A DNA stretch of 42,650 nt, taken from NCBI GenBank assembly GCA_017399685.1, contig JAFQBM010000046.1, positions 1 through 42,650 on the forward strand, in the 5' to 3' direction. Both the position numbers and the translations under genes were made by a program. This document shows positions 14,120 to 22,448 of the stretch, one piece after another (position 1 is the first letter of the stretch; each line of letters opens with the position of its first letter). Source of the DNA: Lachnospiraceae bacterium (lineage in GTDB: Bacteria; Bacillota; Clostridia; Lachnospirales; Lachnospiraceae). Below the pieces are notes generated by a model, which was not told the DNA's origin, did not search any database, and worked only from the letters and a program-made list of their open reading frames with translations.

Positions 14120-14918
14120 ATGAACCGCTGGATGTATATTTGTGGATTCCAAATCTCCATAAGAGATAACAAGGAATTAAGAACAATATGGCAAGTAAGG
14201 GAAGGAGGATATAAAAACGGTTCGTACTTTTATCCAGTATATAAAGTAGAGGATAATATTGCACCAGGGCATATGGTACTACGAAAGTTGTAAACTGCAG
14301 CATCCTTTTTCCATAAATACTGACAGGATATTTACCATATTCCCTTGCACCGTCTGTCAGGACATTCATAAATTCCAATCCATCCAAAGTAAAAAAGCAC
14401 AATGCCGCATAAATAAGAAAAATCCCCGTAAAAAGAGCAGTGCCTCCAATCAGCATAAAAATAACGGTTAGAATTTTTGAAACATTCCATTCTACATTGC
14501 TTTTCGTAATTCCATAAAAGAACATTACCACTGCCTGCAGCATTCTTCCAATTCTGGTAAGTTCGAATTTGCTTCCTAATACCTGAAGAATTTCATTTCT
14601 TGGTCGTACCAGTACCCGGTCAAAGGTTCCGTTCTTCATCATATCAGGAAATGCATCAAAACCTCTGGCATACATTTCAGCCAAAGAGAATTCCAAAAGT
14701 ATAATGGAAAAACAAAGTACCACTTCACTGTATTCAAATCCCTTTACATGGGAAAAGCGCTGAAACATAAAAAATATCCCTAAAAATACATTAAAGGATA
14801 CCAAGAACTGTCCTATGGCAGTAAGGAGAAAAGATGTCTTATACTGCATCATACTGCGAATGTTAATGGATACATAATGTAAGTATAATTGAAAAGAATT
14901 TATTTTTTTTGTTTTCAT
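14118..14918 (-). CDS. ABC-2-type permease subunit (third gene of the exporter operon)
   Basis: 266 aa from the ATG at 14918; a GTG directly before it (14921) sits at better distance from AGGAGG and may be the true start. Six membrane helices are visible. The protein matches the ABC2_membrane_6 (DUF990) type, with the characteristic amphipathic stretch PDMMKNGTFDRVLVRPRNEI after helix 2. It pairs with the next permease and the ATPase to form a heterodimeric exporter. The substrate is unknown; related systems export drugs, lipids or peptides. The start lies 7 nt after the stop of the upstream permease. Confidence 0.85.
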   Translation of the reverse strand: MKTKKINSFQLYLHYVSINIRSMMQYKTSFLLTAIGQFLVSFNVFLGIFFMFQRFSHVKGFEYSEVVLCFSIILLEFSLAEMYARGFDAFPDMMKNGTFDRVLVRPRNEILQVLGSKFELTRIGRMLQAVVMFFYGITKSNVEWNVSKILTVIFMLIGGTALFTGIFLIYAALCFFTLDGLEFMNVLTDGAREYGKYPVSIYGKRMLQFTTFVVPYALVQYYPLLYILDKSTNRFYILLPLLAILFLIPCYLLWRFGIHKYTSSGS

Positions 14919-14925
14919 CACAATG

Positions 14926-15729
14926 TCAGCCTCCTTGTACCGTAATTCTTTTTTCTGCAATATTACATAATTTTTTACCAAAGGCAGTCAGTGTAAAGAG
15001 CCAGAACAATTGTAGAAAAATGGCCTTTAACATGGCTTCGTTGCTCATACTTCCGCTGTAAATCCGTAATGCCACATTCTGCATGGCGGCAAAAGGAAGC
15101 AGTTCCATAATCTTTTGCAGCGTTTCAGGGAAGAAAGGAAGCGGAATGACAGCACCTGCAAAAAATTCCACGGAAGTGGTAAATAACATTCTTAATCCTT
15201 GGGGTGAGATGGTAAAAAAGGTAAGGGAGTAAACCAGCATACAAAAGGATACGGTAACCATAAGACCAAGAAGCAAGGTAATGACAAAAAGCAGAAAATG
15301 GGGAAGGCTTTTTGGCATACAAAGGCCATAAGGTTTTGGTAAAAAAGCAGCCACAATCAAAATCGGAAAACACCTTAAAACAGCCCTTGATAACCGGTTT
15401 GCAATACTTCTTGAAAACCACATATGATAAATGTTCAAAGGTCGGCATAATTCGTAGGCAATATTTCCATTTACAATGCTATCAAAGATTTCGTTTTCCA
15501 GCATCCAGGCAGCAAAAAAGGCTAAAAAAGCCTGTTGCATCCAGATATAAGATGCTGTTGCAGAAAAACTCATGGGAAAAGCACTGGCATCTGCTTCGTA
15601 GAATGCCTTAAATACCAGAATTTCCATACCTCCCCAGGCAAACTGGGTAACAATACCAGCCAGTGCAGCAGTACGATATTGAAGCCCCATCAAAAAACGC
15701 AGTCGAAAAAAAGATACATATTTTTTCAT
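14926..15729 (-). CDS. ABC-2-type permease subunit (second gene of the exporter operon)
   Basis: 267 aa with six membrane helices, opening MKKYVSFFRLRFLMGLQYR. The motif EIFDSIVNGNIAYELCRPLNIY after helix 2 parallels the VRPRN segment of its partner, as expected for paralogous half-transporters of the DUF990 type. It starts 12 nt after the ATPase gene stop and ends 7 nt before the partner permease, so the three genes form one leftward operon. An AGGAGG-type site (GGAGGTGCC) precedes the ATG at 15729. Confidence 0.87.
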   Translation of the reverse strand: MKKYVSFFRLRFLMGLQYRTAALAGIVTQFAWGGMEILVFKAFYEADASAFPMSFSATASYIWMQQAFLAFFAAWMLENEIFDSIVNGNIAYELCRPLNIYHMWFSRSIANRLSRAVLRCFPILIVAAFLPKPYGLCMPKSLPHFLLFVITLLLGLMVTVSFCMLVYSLTFFTISPQGLRMLFTTSVEFFAGAVIPLPFFPETLQKIMELLPFAAMQNVALRIYSGSMSNEAMLKAIFLQLFWLFTLTAFGKKLCNIAEKRITVQGG

Positions 15730-15741
15730 GCGGGCACCTCC

Positions 15742-16530
15742 TTAAATATCGTAAGAACGATACAGTTCAGCCAAGGTTTCATCGATATGGGGATTTCCTT
15801 TAGTAATGTCAGAGAAAGACCCATCCAAAAGAATCTGACCTTTCCCAATTAGAATAATCCGTTTGGTTAAGGCTTCAATATCCTGCATATCATGAGTGGT
15901 TAATATTACAGTAGTTCCATGAATTTCATTCTGATTACGAATAAAATCACGGACTGCCAGCTTGGAAACAGCATCCAGACCAATGGTAGGCTCATCTAAG
16001 AATAGAATCTTAGGGCTATGTAACAATGAAGCTGCAACTTCACAACGCATTCTCTGGCCTAAGGATAACTGTCTGACAGGAGAGCGTAATAAATCTCCCA
16101 AGTTTAATCGTTCTGTTAGTTCGTCTAAATTTGACCGATAGGTATGGTCGGGAATAGAATAGATATCCTTTAATAATTCAAAGGAGTCTATGACCGGAAC
16201 ATCCCACCATAACTGGGAACGCTGTCCAAAGACAACACCAATTTCCCGTACATGCTGAATCCTGTTTTTCCATGGAATCTTTCCATTGATAAGACAGGTG
16301 CCGGCATCTGGTGTTAATATTCCGCTTAGAATTTTAATAGTAGAGCTTTTCCCGGCTCCATTCGGGCCGATGTAGCCAACCATTTCTCCATCCTGAATGG
16401 TAAAGCTGACATCCTTTAGGGCATGAATTTCCTCATAATCCCTGTGAAAGAAAGATTTACAGGCTTCTTTCAAACCTGCGTTTCGTTTTGCAATCTTGTA
16501 CGATTTACAAATGTGTTCCATCGTAATCAT
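15742..16530 (-). CDS. ABC transporter ATP-binding protein (first gene of the exporter operon)
   Basis: 262 aa. Walker A is GPNGAGKS with Lys61, the signature motif is LSLGQRMR, Walker B is ILFLDEPTIGLD, and the switch His is in TTHDM. The insertion KEACKSFFHRDYEEIHALKDVSF before the first strand is typical of ATPases paired with DUF990 permeases. AGGAGGAAGC lies before the ATG at 16530. It powers the two downstream permeases in export across the membrane. No regulator or substrate gene is adjacent. Confidence 0.93.
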   Translation of the reverse strand: MITMEHICKSYKIAKRNAGLKEACKSFFHRDYEEIHALKDVSFTIQDGEMVGYIGPNGAGKSSTIKILSGILTPDAGTCLINGKIPWKNRIQHVREIGVVFGQRSQLWWDVPVIDSFELLKDIYSIPDHTYRSNLDELTERLNLGDLLRSPVRQLSLGQRMRCEVAASLLHSPKILFLDEPTIGLDAVSKLAVRDFIRNQNEIHGTTVILTTHDMQDIEALTKRIILIGKGQILLDGSFSDITKGNPHIDETLAELYRSYDI

Positions 16531-17024
16531 GTTTGCTTCCTCCTGGTAGTTATATTTTCATATCTTGCCAAGTCGGTCTGGTTCTGCTGGATTGTGCCAG
16601 TCAGATACCGAAGGTAGGATATTTAATTGTACCCCTAAAAAAAGAGGGAAGCAAATCATAACACGAAAAAATGGATTTCGTCAAGAAGAAAATAAAACGA
16701 AATTATCAACCGAAAATTATCAACAAAATTATTTATGGACTTAATCTATGTTATATGTGCCAACAGCCATCATAGATATGCTTCCCATTCGTAAAATTTC
16801 ATTGCCAATTATTTTATTTCTGATTATACTATAAGTTAAGGAAATTGTTGTTTATAGAAAAGTTACATGGTATACAGTTAAAATACCAAGGGACATTAGA
16901 AGATACTTGCGAAACTGTCATAAACTTATATTAAGTGGTTAAAAAGAAACAAATTTTTTAATCACGCTCACATAACATATAGTTTCGCAATTGCCGGGGA
17001 CATTAGTCCAAAATGGAGGTAAAT
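16531..17024. other. Intergenic region upstream of the ABC operon and the sirtuin gene
   Basis: 494 nt without a supported gene. TTGCGAAACT (around 16907) recurs inverted as AGTTTCGCAA (around 16981), with about 65 nt between. GGGACATTAG occurs on both outer sides of this pair, before the left copy and after the right copy. A smaller GGTAT..ATACC stem lies near 16870. The arrangement could be a small repeat element or a structured sirtuin leader. The GGAGG at 17015-17019 serves the sirtuin gene. Confidence 0.4.
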
Positions 17025-17756
17025 ATGAGCGAGGCAGTAAAACAGTTAAAAGAAATCATTGAACGTAGTCATTATATCGTTTTCTTCGGTGGGGCAGGAG
17101 TTTCTACAGAAAGCGGAGTTCCGGATTTTAGAAGTGTAGACGGACTTTATCATCAAAAATATAGTTATCCACCGGAAACGATTTTAAGCCATTCTTTTTT
17201 CATGAGAAATACAGAAGAGTTTTATAAATTCTATTGTGAAAAGCTGTTATTAAAAGACGTACAGCCAAACGATGCCCATAAGGCATTAGCGAAGCTGGAA
17301 GAAATGGGGAAACTGAAGGCTGTGATTACCCAGAACATTGACGGACTCCACCAGGCAGCAGGCAGTAAGGCAGTTTATGAATTACATGGAAGTGTGCATA
17401 GAAATTATTGCATGAAATGTCAGAAGTTCTACGGATTAGAAGAAGTATATCAAAGCGAAGGAGTACCGAAGTGTGAATGTGGAGGAATCATCAAACCGGA
17501 TGTTGTTTTATATGAAGAAGGACTGGATCAGGACACTTTGGACGGGGCAGTAAAACATATCCGACAGGCAGATACCTTGGTCATTGGCGGTACTTCACTT
17601 ACCGTATATCCTGCCGCAGGATTAATTGAATATTTTCGAGGCAAGAATCTGGTGCTGATTAACCGGGACGTTACACCTATGGATTCTATGGCAGACCTTG
17701 TGATAAATGACAGCATTGGAAAAGTGTTAGGAGAGACAGTAGATGTTCGGAAATAA
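17025..17756 (+). CDS. cobB: NAD-dependent protein deacetylase (sirtuin, CobB/SIR2)
   Basis: 243 aa from the ATG at 17025, which follows GGAGG; the in-frame ATG at 17013 overlaps that site. The NAD-binding motifs GGAGVSTESGVPDFR and TQNIDGLHQ, the catalytic His in ELHGSVHRNYC, and a four-Cys zinc module (CMKCQKF, KCECGG) are all present, followed by GGTSLTVYPAAG and LINRD. The enzyme removes acyl groups from lysines using NAD. The stop overlaps the next small gene by 14 nt. Confidence 0.95.
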   Translation: MSEAVKQLKEIIERSHYIVFFGGAGVSTESGVPDFRSVDGLYHQKYSYPPETILSHSFFMRNTEEFYKFYCEKLLLKDVQPNDAHKALAKLEEMGKLKAVITQNIDGLHQAAGSKAVYELHGSVHRNYCMKCQKFYGLEEVYQSEGVPKCECGGIIKPDVVLYEEGLDQDTLDGAVKHIRQADTLVIGGTSLTVYPAAGLIEYFRGKNLVLINRDVTPMDSMADLVINDSIGKVLGETVDVRK

Positions 17757-17976
17757 AACAAAGAAAAAGATTCAAAAAGAAGTAGAAAATCTATTTCATG
17801 AAATACAAATCAATCTGGAAAATAACTATAAAGATTTGGCAATTTCTGCACGAAAACAGGCAGAAATCCGCTTAGAAGAAATGCGAAAGAACCATGAGTT
17901 GTCAGAAAAAGAATACCAGAAGTGGAAGAAAACTCTAGATGAATACACAGAAAAAATGATAGGTTACCATCATTAA
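17743..17976 (+). CDS. Small charged coiled-coil protein coupled to the sirtuin gene
   Basis: 77 aa. The ATG at 17743 lies inside the end of the sirtuin gene, with AGGAGAG just upstream, so translation is coupled. The whole protein is helical and rich in Lys and Glu (TKKKIQKEVENLFHEIQINL, then ARKQAEIRLEEMRKNHELSEKEYQKW). There is no signal peptide or known motif. The function is unknown; it may work with the deacetylase. Coding status is supported by the RBS, the codon pattern and the overlap. Confidence 0.7.
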   Translation: MFGNKTKKKIQKEVENLFHEIQINLENNYKDLAISARKQAEIRLEEMRKNHELSEKEYQKWKKTLDEYTEKMIGYHH

Positions 17977-17981
17977 TAAAC

Positions 17982-18075
17982 CGAGATGATTCACGACCTG
18001 AATCAAAAAAATATGTTTATGCAAGTTTACTTGCAAATGCTTAATTTTCGGGGAAGTTACGGAACGTAACAACCT
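17982..18075 (+). repeat. Dispersed intergenic repeat, copy 1
   Basis: CCGAGATGATTCA is followed by the hairpin GATTCA-CGACC-TGAATC, then TGCAAGT-TT-ACTTGCA, then GTTACGGAACGTAAC near 18056. The GATGATTCA and GTTAC/GTAAC elements recur near 20177-20237 (inverted) and 23351-23500, so this looks like one member of a degenerate repeat family. It lies between the sirtuin operon and the XRE gene. Confidence 0.5.
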
Positions 18076-18155
18076 TGTTACTAAAAGTGACTTGCGTATC
18101 TGGTTAAGTGGGGCTTATTATGACTGCATAAACTTAACATTTGGAGGAGAAAACA

Positions 18156-18860
18156 ATGACATTAGGAGAAAAAATAATCGAAAGAAGAAAAATGGAGAAC
18201 CTATCTCAAAATCAATTAGCAGAGAAATTATCTGTATCCAGATCAGCAGTAGCAAAGTGGGAATCAGATAAAGGTTTGCCAGATATCGAAAATTTAAAGG
18301 TACTATCTAGGGTATTAAATATTAGTATTGATTCTCTTTTGGAAAATGAGGATAAGACAGAAGAAATACAGAATCAGGAAGCAGAAGGTTCATTGGAAGA
18401 AGCTTTTTTGATAAAAAGAGATGAAAAAATTGCGACTTATATAAATAAGAGATGTACAGTGGAACTTACAGACTATAATGATGGAATCGATGGATATTTG
18501 ATATCTCAGGATAAGGATTATTTGTATTATGTCAGAAGAGAAGGTAAGAAGACTATCATTGGAGCATTAGGAAAGAAATTTATAGAACAAATACAATTAA
18601 GTAAGAAAAAAGAAGAAACGGATTTAAATGCCTCAGAGTATATGGATATCAATAGGACTTTTTTTATCGGGAAGAACGTCAGTGTTGCATTAGATGAAAA
18701 ACATTTTTGGAGTGGATTGATAGGATTTAAAGAAACAGAATACTTAAATGTTGTGATTTCCGGTTTCTCAGAAGCAAATTTAACCATAGAAAATAAAAAT
18801 GCTTTAACAGATATTTTACTTCCAGTAGAAAAAATCACTAAGATTGAAGTGATAGTGTAA
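18156..18860 (+). CDS. XRE-family transcriptional regulator with a C-terminal domain of unknown function
   Basis: 234 aa from the ATG at 18156, with GGAGGAG at 18142-18148. Residues 1-65 form a Cro/CI-type HTH (LGEKIIERRKMENLSQNQLAEKLSVSRSAVAKWES, then LSRVLNISIDSLLEN). An acidic linker follows. The C-terminal 150 residues look beta-rich, with YINKRCTVELTDYNDGIDGYLIS; it may sense a small molecule or partner, but no family is recognised. It is a single gene with its own terminator. Confidence 0.85.
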   Translation: MTLGEKIIERRKMENLSQNQLAEKLSVSRSAVAKWESDKGLPDIENLKVLSRVLNISIDSLLENEDKTEEIQNQEAEGSLEEAFLIKRDEKIATYINKRCTVELTDYNDGIDGYLISQDKDYLYYVRREGKKTIIGALGKKFIEQIQLSKKKEETDLNASEYMDINRTFFIGKNVSVALDEKHFWSGLIGFKETEYLNVVISGFSEANLTIENKNALTDILLPVEKITKIEVIV

Positions 18861-18892
18861 ATATTGGATGAAATAGAAAAGAATGAGAAATA

Positions 18893-18922
18893 AAAACTCG
18901 GACAAAGAAGTTCGAGTTTTTT
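18893..18922 (+). terminator. Terminator of the XRE regulator gene
   Basis: AAAACTCG (18893-18900) pairs with CGAGTTTT (18913-18920), followed by further T residues. It lies about 30 nt after the stop codon. Confidence 0.8.
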
Positions 18923-18944
18923 ATTGGATGTTCCTGGTTGAAAA

Positions 18945-19043
18945 AAGAGCTATCACATGGAATGAAAATGACAAAAGTTATAGCATGATACATTTTGTAA
19001 AATGGCTATATCCTATAGTAAATTTTCAAGTGCGATAGCTCTT
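18945..19043. repeat. MITE-like or structured RNA element of about 99 nt
   Basis: The ends AAGAGCTATC (18945-18954) and GATAGCTCTT (19034-19043) are perfect inverted repeats. Nested inside are TGAAAAT/ATTTTCA (18963-18969, 19022-19028), TATAGC/GCTATA (18979-18984, 19005-19010) and CATTTT/AAAATG (18991-18996, 18999-19004). It lies between convergent genes, so it may be a shared terminator, a small non-autonomous transposon, or an RNA. The last T-run is weak. Confidence 0.5.
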
Positions 19044-19070
19044 ATGTATACGGGAAAAATTCAGTTTGTT

Positions 19071-19991
19071 CTAAGCATTTGCCAAATCACAAAGTTCTTT
19101 TAGCATCTTAGGAAGTTCTGTTTCCATAGTTTCATCGGAAAATTGGCAGGTACCTACTGCTTTATGTCCGCCACCATTGTATTTTAACATAAGACTGCCT
19201 ACATCAATGTCGCAAGTCCGGTTAAGAATACTGTAGCCAACGGCTGCGGAACAACCGATACCACCACGTCCGCTTACAATCCAGGCAGAAATGTTTTGTT
19301 CTGGATATAGACTGTAAATCATAAAACGGTTACCAGTGTAGATAGGGTCTACTCCACGCAAATCAGAAATGATAACATTTCCTTCTACCCGGGTATATTT
19401 TTGAACCATCTCAATAAAGTTCTTTGTCTGTTCATGATATACCTGAATTCTTTCTTTTACATCGCTAAGTTCAAGTATTTCTTCTGTGGTCATGGTGCGG
19501 CAGGCATCCATTAATTTTTCCATTAATTGATAATTAGAAATCGTAAATTGTCTCCAACGTCCAAGTCCGGTTCTAGGGTCCATAAGGAATCCGATGAGAA
19601 TCCAGCCGGTAGGATTCATAATTTCATCTAAGGTAAGATTGCCGGAGTCTACCTTATCTACCGCTTCCATCATATCATCAAATTGAGGAAAACGTTCTTT
19701 TCCGCCATAGTATTCGTAGATAATACGCGCACAGGATGGTGTGATACGGCTTTCTCCTTTATACTTTCCTTTTAACTCATTACGTTCGTGTTCGCTGGAA
19801 TGGTGGTCGAACCAAAGGCCACATCCTGGAACATAAGGTACATTCGCCAGACAGTCATTTTCATCTACAGGAATCAATCCATCCTGAAGATCCTTTGGGT
19901 GTGCAAACTTCCAGCAATCGATGATGCCTGCCTCTTTTAAAAGAGCTCCGCAGGCAAGTCCGTCAAAATCAGAGCGGGTAACTAATCTCAT
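19071..19991 (-). CDS. DHH-family phosphoesterase (exopolyphosphatase-like)
   Basis: 306 aa. The DHH domain is visible as MRLVTRSDFDGLACGALLKE, where the metal ligands DFD replace the more usual DxD, and as LWFDHHSSEHE with the DHH motif itself. The C-terminal DHHA1-type RNA/nucleotide-binding part ends in MLKYNGGGHKAVGTCQF. Relatives hydrolyse phosphodiester or phosphoanhydride bonds (nanoRNA, cyclic dinucleotides, polyphosphate); this subfamily is often labelled exopolyphosphatase without proof. A GAAAGGAAG site precedes the ATG at 19991. It is a single-gene unit with a promoter about 140 nt upstream. Confidence 0.88.
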   Translation of the reverse strand: MRLVTRSDFDGLACGALLKEAGIIDCWKFAHPKDLQDGLIPVDENDCLANVPYVPGCGLWFDHHSSEHERNELKGKYKGESRITPSCARIIYEYYGGKERFPQFDDMMEAVDKVDSGNLTLDEIMNPTGWILIGFLMDPRTGLGRWRQFTISNYQLMEKLMDACRTMTTEEILELSDVKERIQVYHEQTKNFIEMVQKYTRVEGNVIISDLRGVDPIYTGNRFMIYSLYPEQNISAWIVSGRGGIGCSAAVGYSILNRTCDIDVGSLMLKYNGGGHKAVGTCQFSDETMETELPKMLKELCDLANA

Positions 19992-20137
19992 AATATTCTT
20001 CCTTTCATAAAATAATATGTATTATCAAAGACAAAAACTGATATCGGAACAGGTATCAATTCTTGAAACCATGAATGGTTCCGGAAATAGTTCTGTCATT
20101 CTGAATCGTTATAAACCAGTCTGTTATACTCTGTAAA

Positions 20138-20166
20138 ATTATACCATAGAACAGATGAAAAAACAA
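20138..20166 (-). promoter_or_regulatory. Likely promoter of the DHH phosphoesterase gene
   Basis: On the minus strand TTGTTT (20161-20166), a 17-nt spacer and a perfect TATAAT (20138-20143). The transcript would have a leader of about 140 nt with hairpin potential. Confidence 0.5.
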
Positions 20167-20244
20167 TCCTATTCATCAAAGAAAAAGGAATGAATCATCT
20201 TAGAGAACGATTGGTTACGGTTCACATGAAAACAGTAACCAGTA

Positions 20245-20273
20245 TTGTTCTTACGCAAAATTTATAGTATAAT
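20245..20273 (+). promoter_or_regulatory. Promoter of the GNAT acetyltransferase gene
   Basis: TTGTTC (20245-20250), a 17-nt spacer and a perfect TATAAT (20268-20273), about 47 nt upstream of the ATG. The GTTAC hairpin of the dispersed repeat abuts its upstream side. Confidence 0.65.
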
Positions 20274-20319
20274 TTTTGCAGAAAAGAAAAATACAACGTT
20301 TCAAAACGGAGGAACGAAG

Positions 20320-20790
20320 ATGAATATAAGAAGAGCAAAAAGAAAAGATTTAAATAGAATCAATGATTTGTTATTACAGGTCTGTATGGTACACCATAAA
20401 GGAAGACCGGATTTATTTCAATTTGGAGCAAAAAAGTATTCCAATGAAGAATTAATAGAGATTCTGGAAGATGAAAAAAGACCTGTTTTTGTAGCAGTAG
20501 ATGAGAATGATTATGTGTTAGGCTATGCTTTTTGTATGTTTCAACAACATAAGGATAATGCTGTTTTAACTGACATTAAGACCTTATATATTGATGACCT
20601 ATGTGTGGATGAAAGGAAGAGGGGAAAGCATATCGGACGGACTCTTTATGATGCAGTGCTTGCTTTCGCGAAAGAACAAGGATGTTATAATGTTACCTTA
20701 AATGTGTGGAGTTTAAACGAAAATGCAATGAAATTTTATCAGGCTTGTGGGATGGTTCCACAAAAGATAGGTATGGAAACTTTGTTATAA
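20320..20790 (+). CDS. GNAT-family N-acetyltransferase
   Basis: 156 aa from the ATG at 20320, with GGAGG at 20308-20312; a longer frame from 20245 would run through the promoter. The GNAT core is seen: MNIRRAKRKDLNRINDLL at the start, TLYIDDLCVDERKRGKHIGRTLYDAVLAFA with the acetyl-CoA pyrophosphate-binding R/Q-x-x-G-x-G/A-like loop, and NVWSLNENAMKFYQACGM near the C-terminus. The substrate is unknown. It is a single gene; the next one has its own promoter. Confidence 0.9.
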   Translation: MNIRRAKRKDLNRINDLLLQVCMVHHKGRPDLFQFGAKKYSNEELIEILEDEKRPVFVAVDENDYVLGYAFCMFQQHKDNAVLTDIKTLYIDDLCVDERKRGKHIGRTLYDAVLAFAKEQGCYNVTLNVWSLNENAMKFYQACGMVPQKIGMETLL

Positions 20791-20896
20791 CCGGTTAGAA
20801 TCGTATTTAGATATTGAAGTAATTTTCATATTTTCTAAAGTTTGATGTGATTCTGTTTTTTCATCAATCTTTCATGAAAAGTTAATAAATTTTTTC

Positions 20897-20925
20897 TTTA
20901 CTTCTAAAATAAAAGGACTTATACT
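20897..20925 (+). promoter_or_regulatory. Promoter of the SGNH hydrolase gene
   Basis: TTTACT (20897-20902), a 17-nt spacer and TATACT (20920-20925), about 40 nt upstream of the ATG at 20965. Confidence 0.55.
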
Positions 20926-20964
20926 ATAGAGTATTGGACAAAATTTTAGTAAAGAGGATTTGAA

Positions 20965-21852
20965 ATGTACATAGATAGGGGAAGAAATAAAAGGAAAAGA
21001 AAAATTACCCATGTGATATTTATGATAGCAGCTTTGGCGGTTGCTTTTGTACTTGGTATATTTGTAGGAAGAATAGGGTATGATAAAAAGGATAAAGGAC
21101 AGCCTGAGGGTAAAAAATCTTCAGAAGATACTTTGGCCAAAGATACTTCTTCGGAGGACACTTCCGCGGAAGGAATTTCCGTAGGAGAGCCGGATGGTTC
21201 TGGTGAAATAACATCTTTGGAGAACGGTTCCTCCAGTGTATCAGAAGAATTTGAGAATCCGGACGAAGATTCTGCTCCAGTTTATATGGAAGATTTCAGT
21301 GATGCTGTTTTTATTGGTGATTCAAGAACCCAGGCATTTATGATAGGAGCAGGTCTTGGAAATTCTCATTATTATTGTGAAAAAGGGATTAATGTTTCCA
21401 CTGCCATGACAGATGCCGTGTTCACCTTACCGGATGGAACCAAGGGAAATCTTAGAGATGCCTTAAGTCAGCAGCAATTTAAGCGTGTTTATGTTATGTT
21501 TGGAGCAAATGAATTAGGATGGCCGGATCCGCAGGAATTTGGTATGAAATATACTCAGGTAATTACGACCATACAGGAACTTCAGCCACAGGCGAAGATA
21601 TATGTTCAGAGCATTTTACCGGTTTCTGAGTCCAGAGCTTCAAAGGGAGATTATGTGAATAATGTGCAGATTGCCACCTTTAATGAAGTAATTTTTCAAA
21701 TGACTATAAACACAGGAACTACCTATCTTCCAGTGGGTGCGGCCTTGGCGAATGATATAGGCTGTTTGCCGGAAGAAGCTAGTGTGGATGGTGTACATCC
21801 GAATAAAGAATACTGCATGAAGTGGCTGGAATATTTAAGACAAAATCCATAA
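20965..21852 (+). CDS. Membrane-anchored SGNH/GDSL hydrolase
   Basis: 295 aa. A basic N-terminus (RGRNKRKRK) is followed by one membrane helix (VIFMIAALAVAFVLGIFVG) and a Ser/Glu/Asp-rich linker of about 70 residues, so the catalytic part is outside the cell. The SGNH blocks are visible: FIGDSRTQAF with the nucleophile Ser, the Asn in FGANELGW, and Asp/His in VDGVHPN. These enzymes often act as O-acetyl esterases on peptidoglycan or polysaccharides. The lipoprotein gene follows 45 nt downstream on the same strand, so the two may act together at the cell surface. Confidence 0.9.
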   Translation: MYIDRGRNKRKRKITHVIFMIAALAVAFVLGIFVGRIGYDKKDKGQPEGKKSSEDTLAKDTSSEDTSAEGISVGEPDGSGEITSLENGSSSVSEEFENPDEDSAPVYMEDFSDAVFIGDSRTQAFMIGAGLGNSHYYCEKGINVSTAMTDAVFTLPDGTKGNLRDALSQQQFKRVYVMFGANELGWPDPQEFGMKYTQVITTIQELQPQAKIYVQSILPVSESRASKGDYVNNVQIATFNEVIFQMTINTGTTYLPVGAALANDIGCLPEEASVDGVHPNKEYCMKWLEYLRQNP

Positions 21853-21897
21853 AGATGCATGAAAAAGGCGTAAGAAGAAAGATAGAAAGGAAATGAA

Positions 21898-22368
21898 ATG
21901 ATGATGAAGAAGACGATAGCTGCAATGATGGTGTGTTTGACACTGTTTGCCATGACTGGTTGCTCTGATGATAAGAAAGAGGACAGAGTGATTGATGTGC
22001 ATACTATGGCACAAAGCTTATTAAATGATATTACTTATGAAGACCAACTGACTCCGGTGGAAGGGAATATGTTTCAGATGATATATGGCATTTCTGAGGA
22101 AGATGTTACAGAATATGAGGCCTATGTAAGTACAGGTGCTACCGCTGAAGAAATTACCGTAATTAAGGCAAAGGACGAGGCAACCGCAGAAGCCATCGAA
22201 GAAAAACTTTCAGACCGTGTAGAGGCACAAAAGAGCAGCTTTGCAAGTTATATTCCAAAAGAAGTAGAGAAATTAGATGAAGCAGTAGTATATCAGGAAG
22301 GTGTTTATGTCATTTTATCTATCAGCAATGAGGATGAAAAAGCGGAAAATATCATTGAAGGTAAATAA
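21898..22368 (+). CDS. DUF4358-type lipoprotein
   Basis: 156 aa. The N-terminus MMMKKTIAAMMVCLTLFAMTGC is a lipoprotein signal with the lipobox AMTGC. The mature part (IDVHTMAQSLLNDITYEDQL, then QMIYGISEEDVTEYEAYVSTGATAEEITVIKA) fits DUF4358, a small extracellular domain widespread in Lachnospiraceae and of unknown function. Three consecutive ATG codons begin at 21898; AAAGGAAAT precedes them. It probably shares a transcript with the SGNH hydrolase and ends at a strong terminator. Confidence 0.85.
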   Translation: MMMKKTIAAMMVCLTLFAMTGCSDDKKEDRVIDVHTMAQSLLNDITYEDQLTPVEGNMFQMIYGISEEDVTEYEAYVSTGATAEEITVIKAKDEATAEAIEEKLSDRVEAQKSSFASYIPKEVEKLDEAVVYQEGVYVILSISNEDEKAENIIEGK

Positions 22369-22391
22369 AAAGAAATAAAAAAGCAATAGAA

Positions 22392-22448
22392 AAAAGCAAT
22401 CAGGAAAGAAACTTTAGGGGAAGAATCTTTCTGATTGCTTTTGTTTTG
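22392..22448. terminator. Bidirectional terminator between the lipoprotein and aroE genes
   Basis: AAAAGCAATCAG (22392-22403) plus AAAGA pairs with TCTTTCTGATTGCTTTT (22426-22442) with one bulged G. T-rich tails lie on both strands. It sits between convergent genes. Confidence 0.85.

Larger units (their letters stand above)
19992..20319. other. Intergenic region between the DHH and GNAT genes
   Basis: 328 nt holding divergent promoters: a leftward one (20138-20166) and a rightward one (20245-20273). The DHH leader contains a hairpin, GGAACCAT-TC-ATGGTTTC on the minus strand. A GGTTAC..GTAACC stem (about 20215-20240) with GAATCATC upstream belongs to the dispersed repeat family in inverted orientation. 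Confidence 0.5.

Noticed and set aside
14033-14293. 86-codon plus-strand frame overlapping the terminator at 14070
   Set aside because: It crosses a strong bidirectional terminator and lies antisense to the ABC permease.
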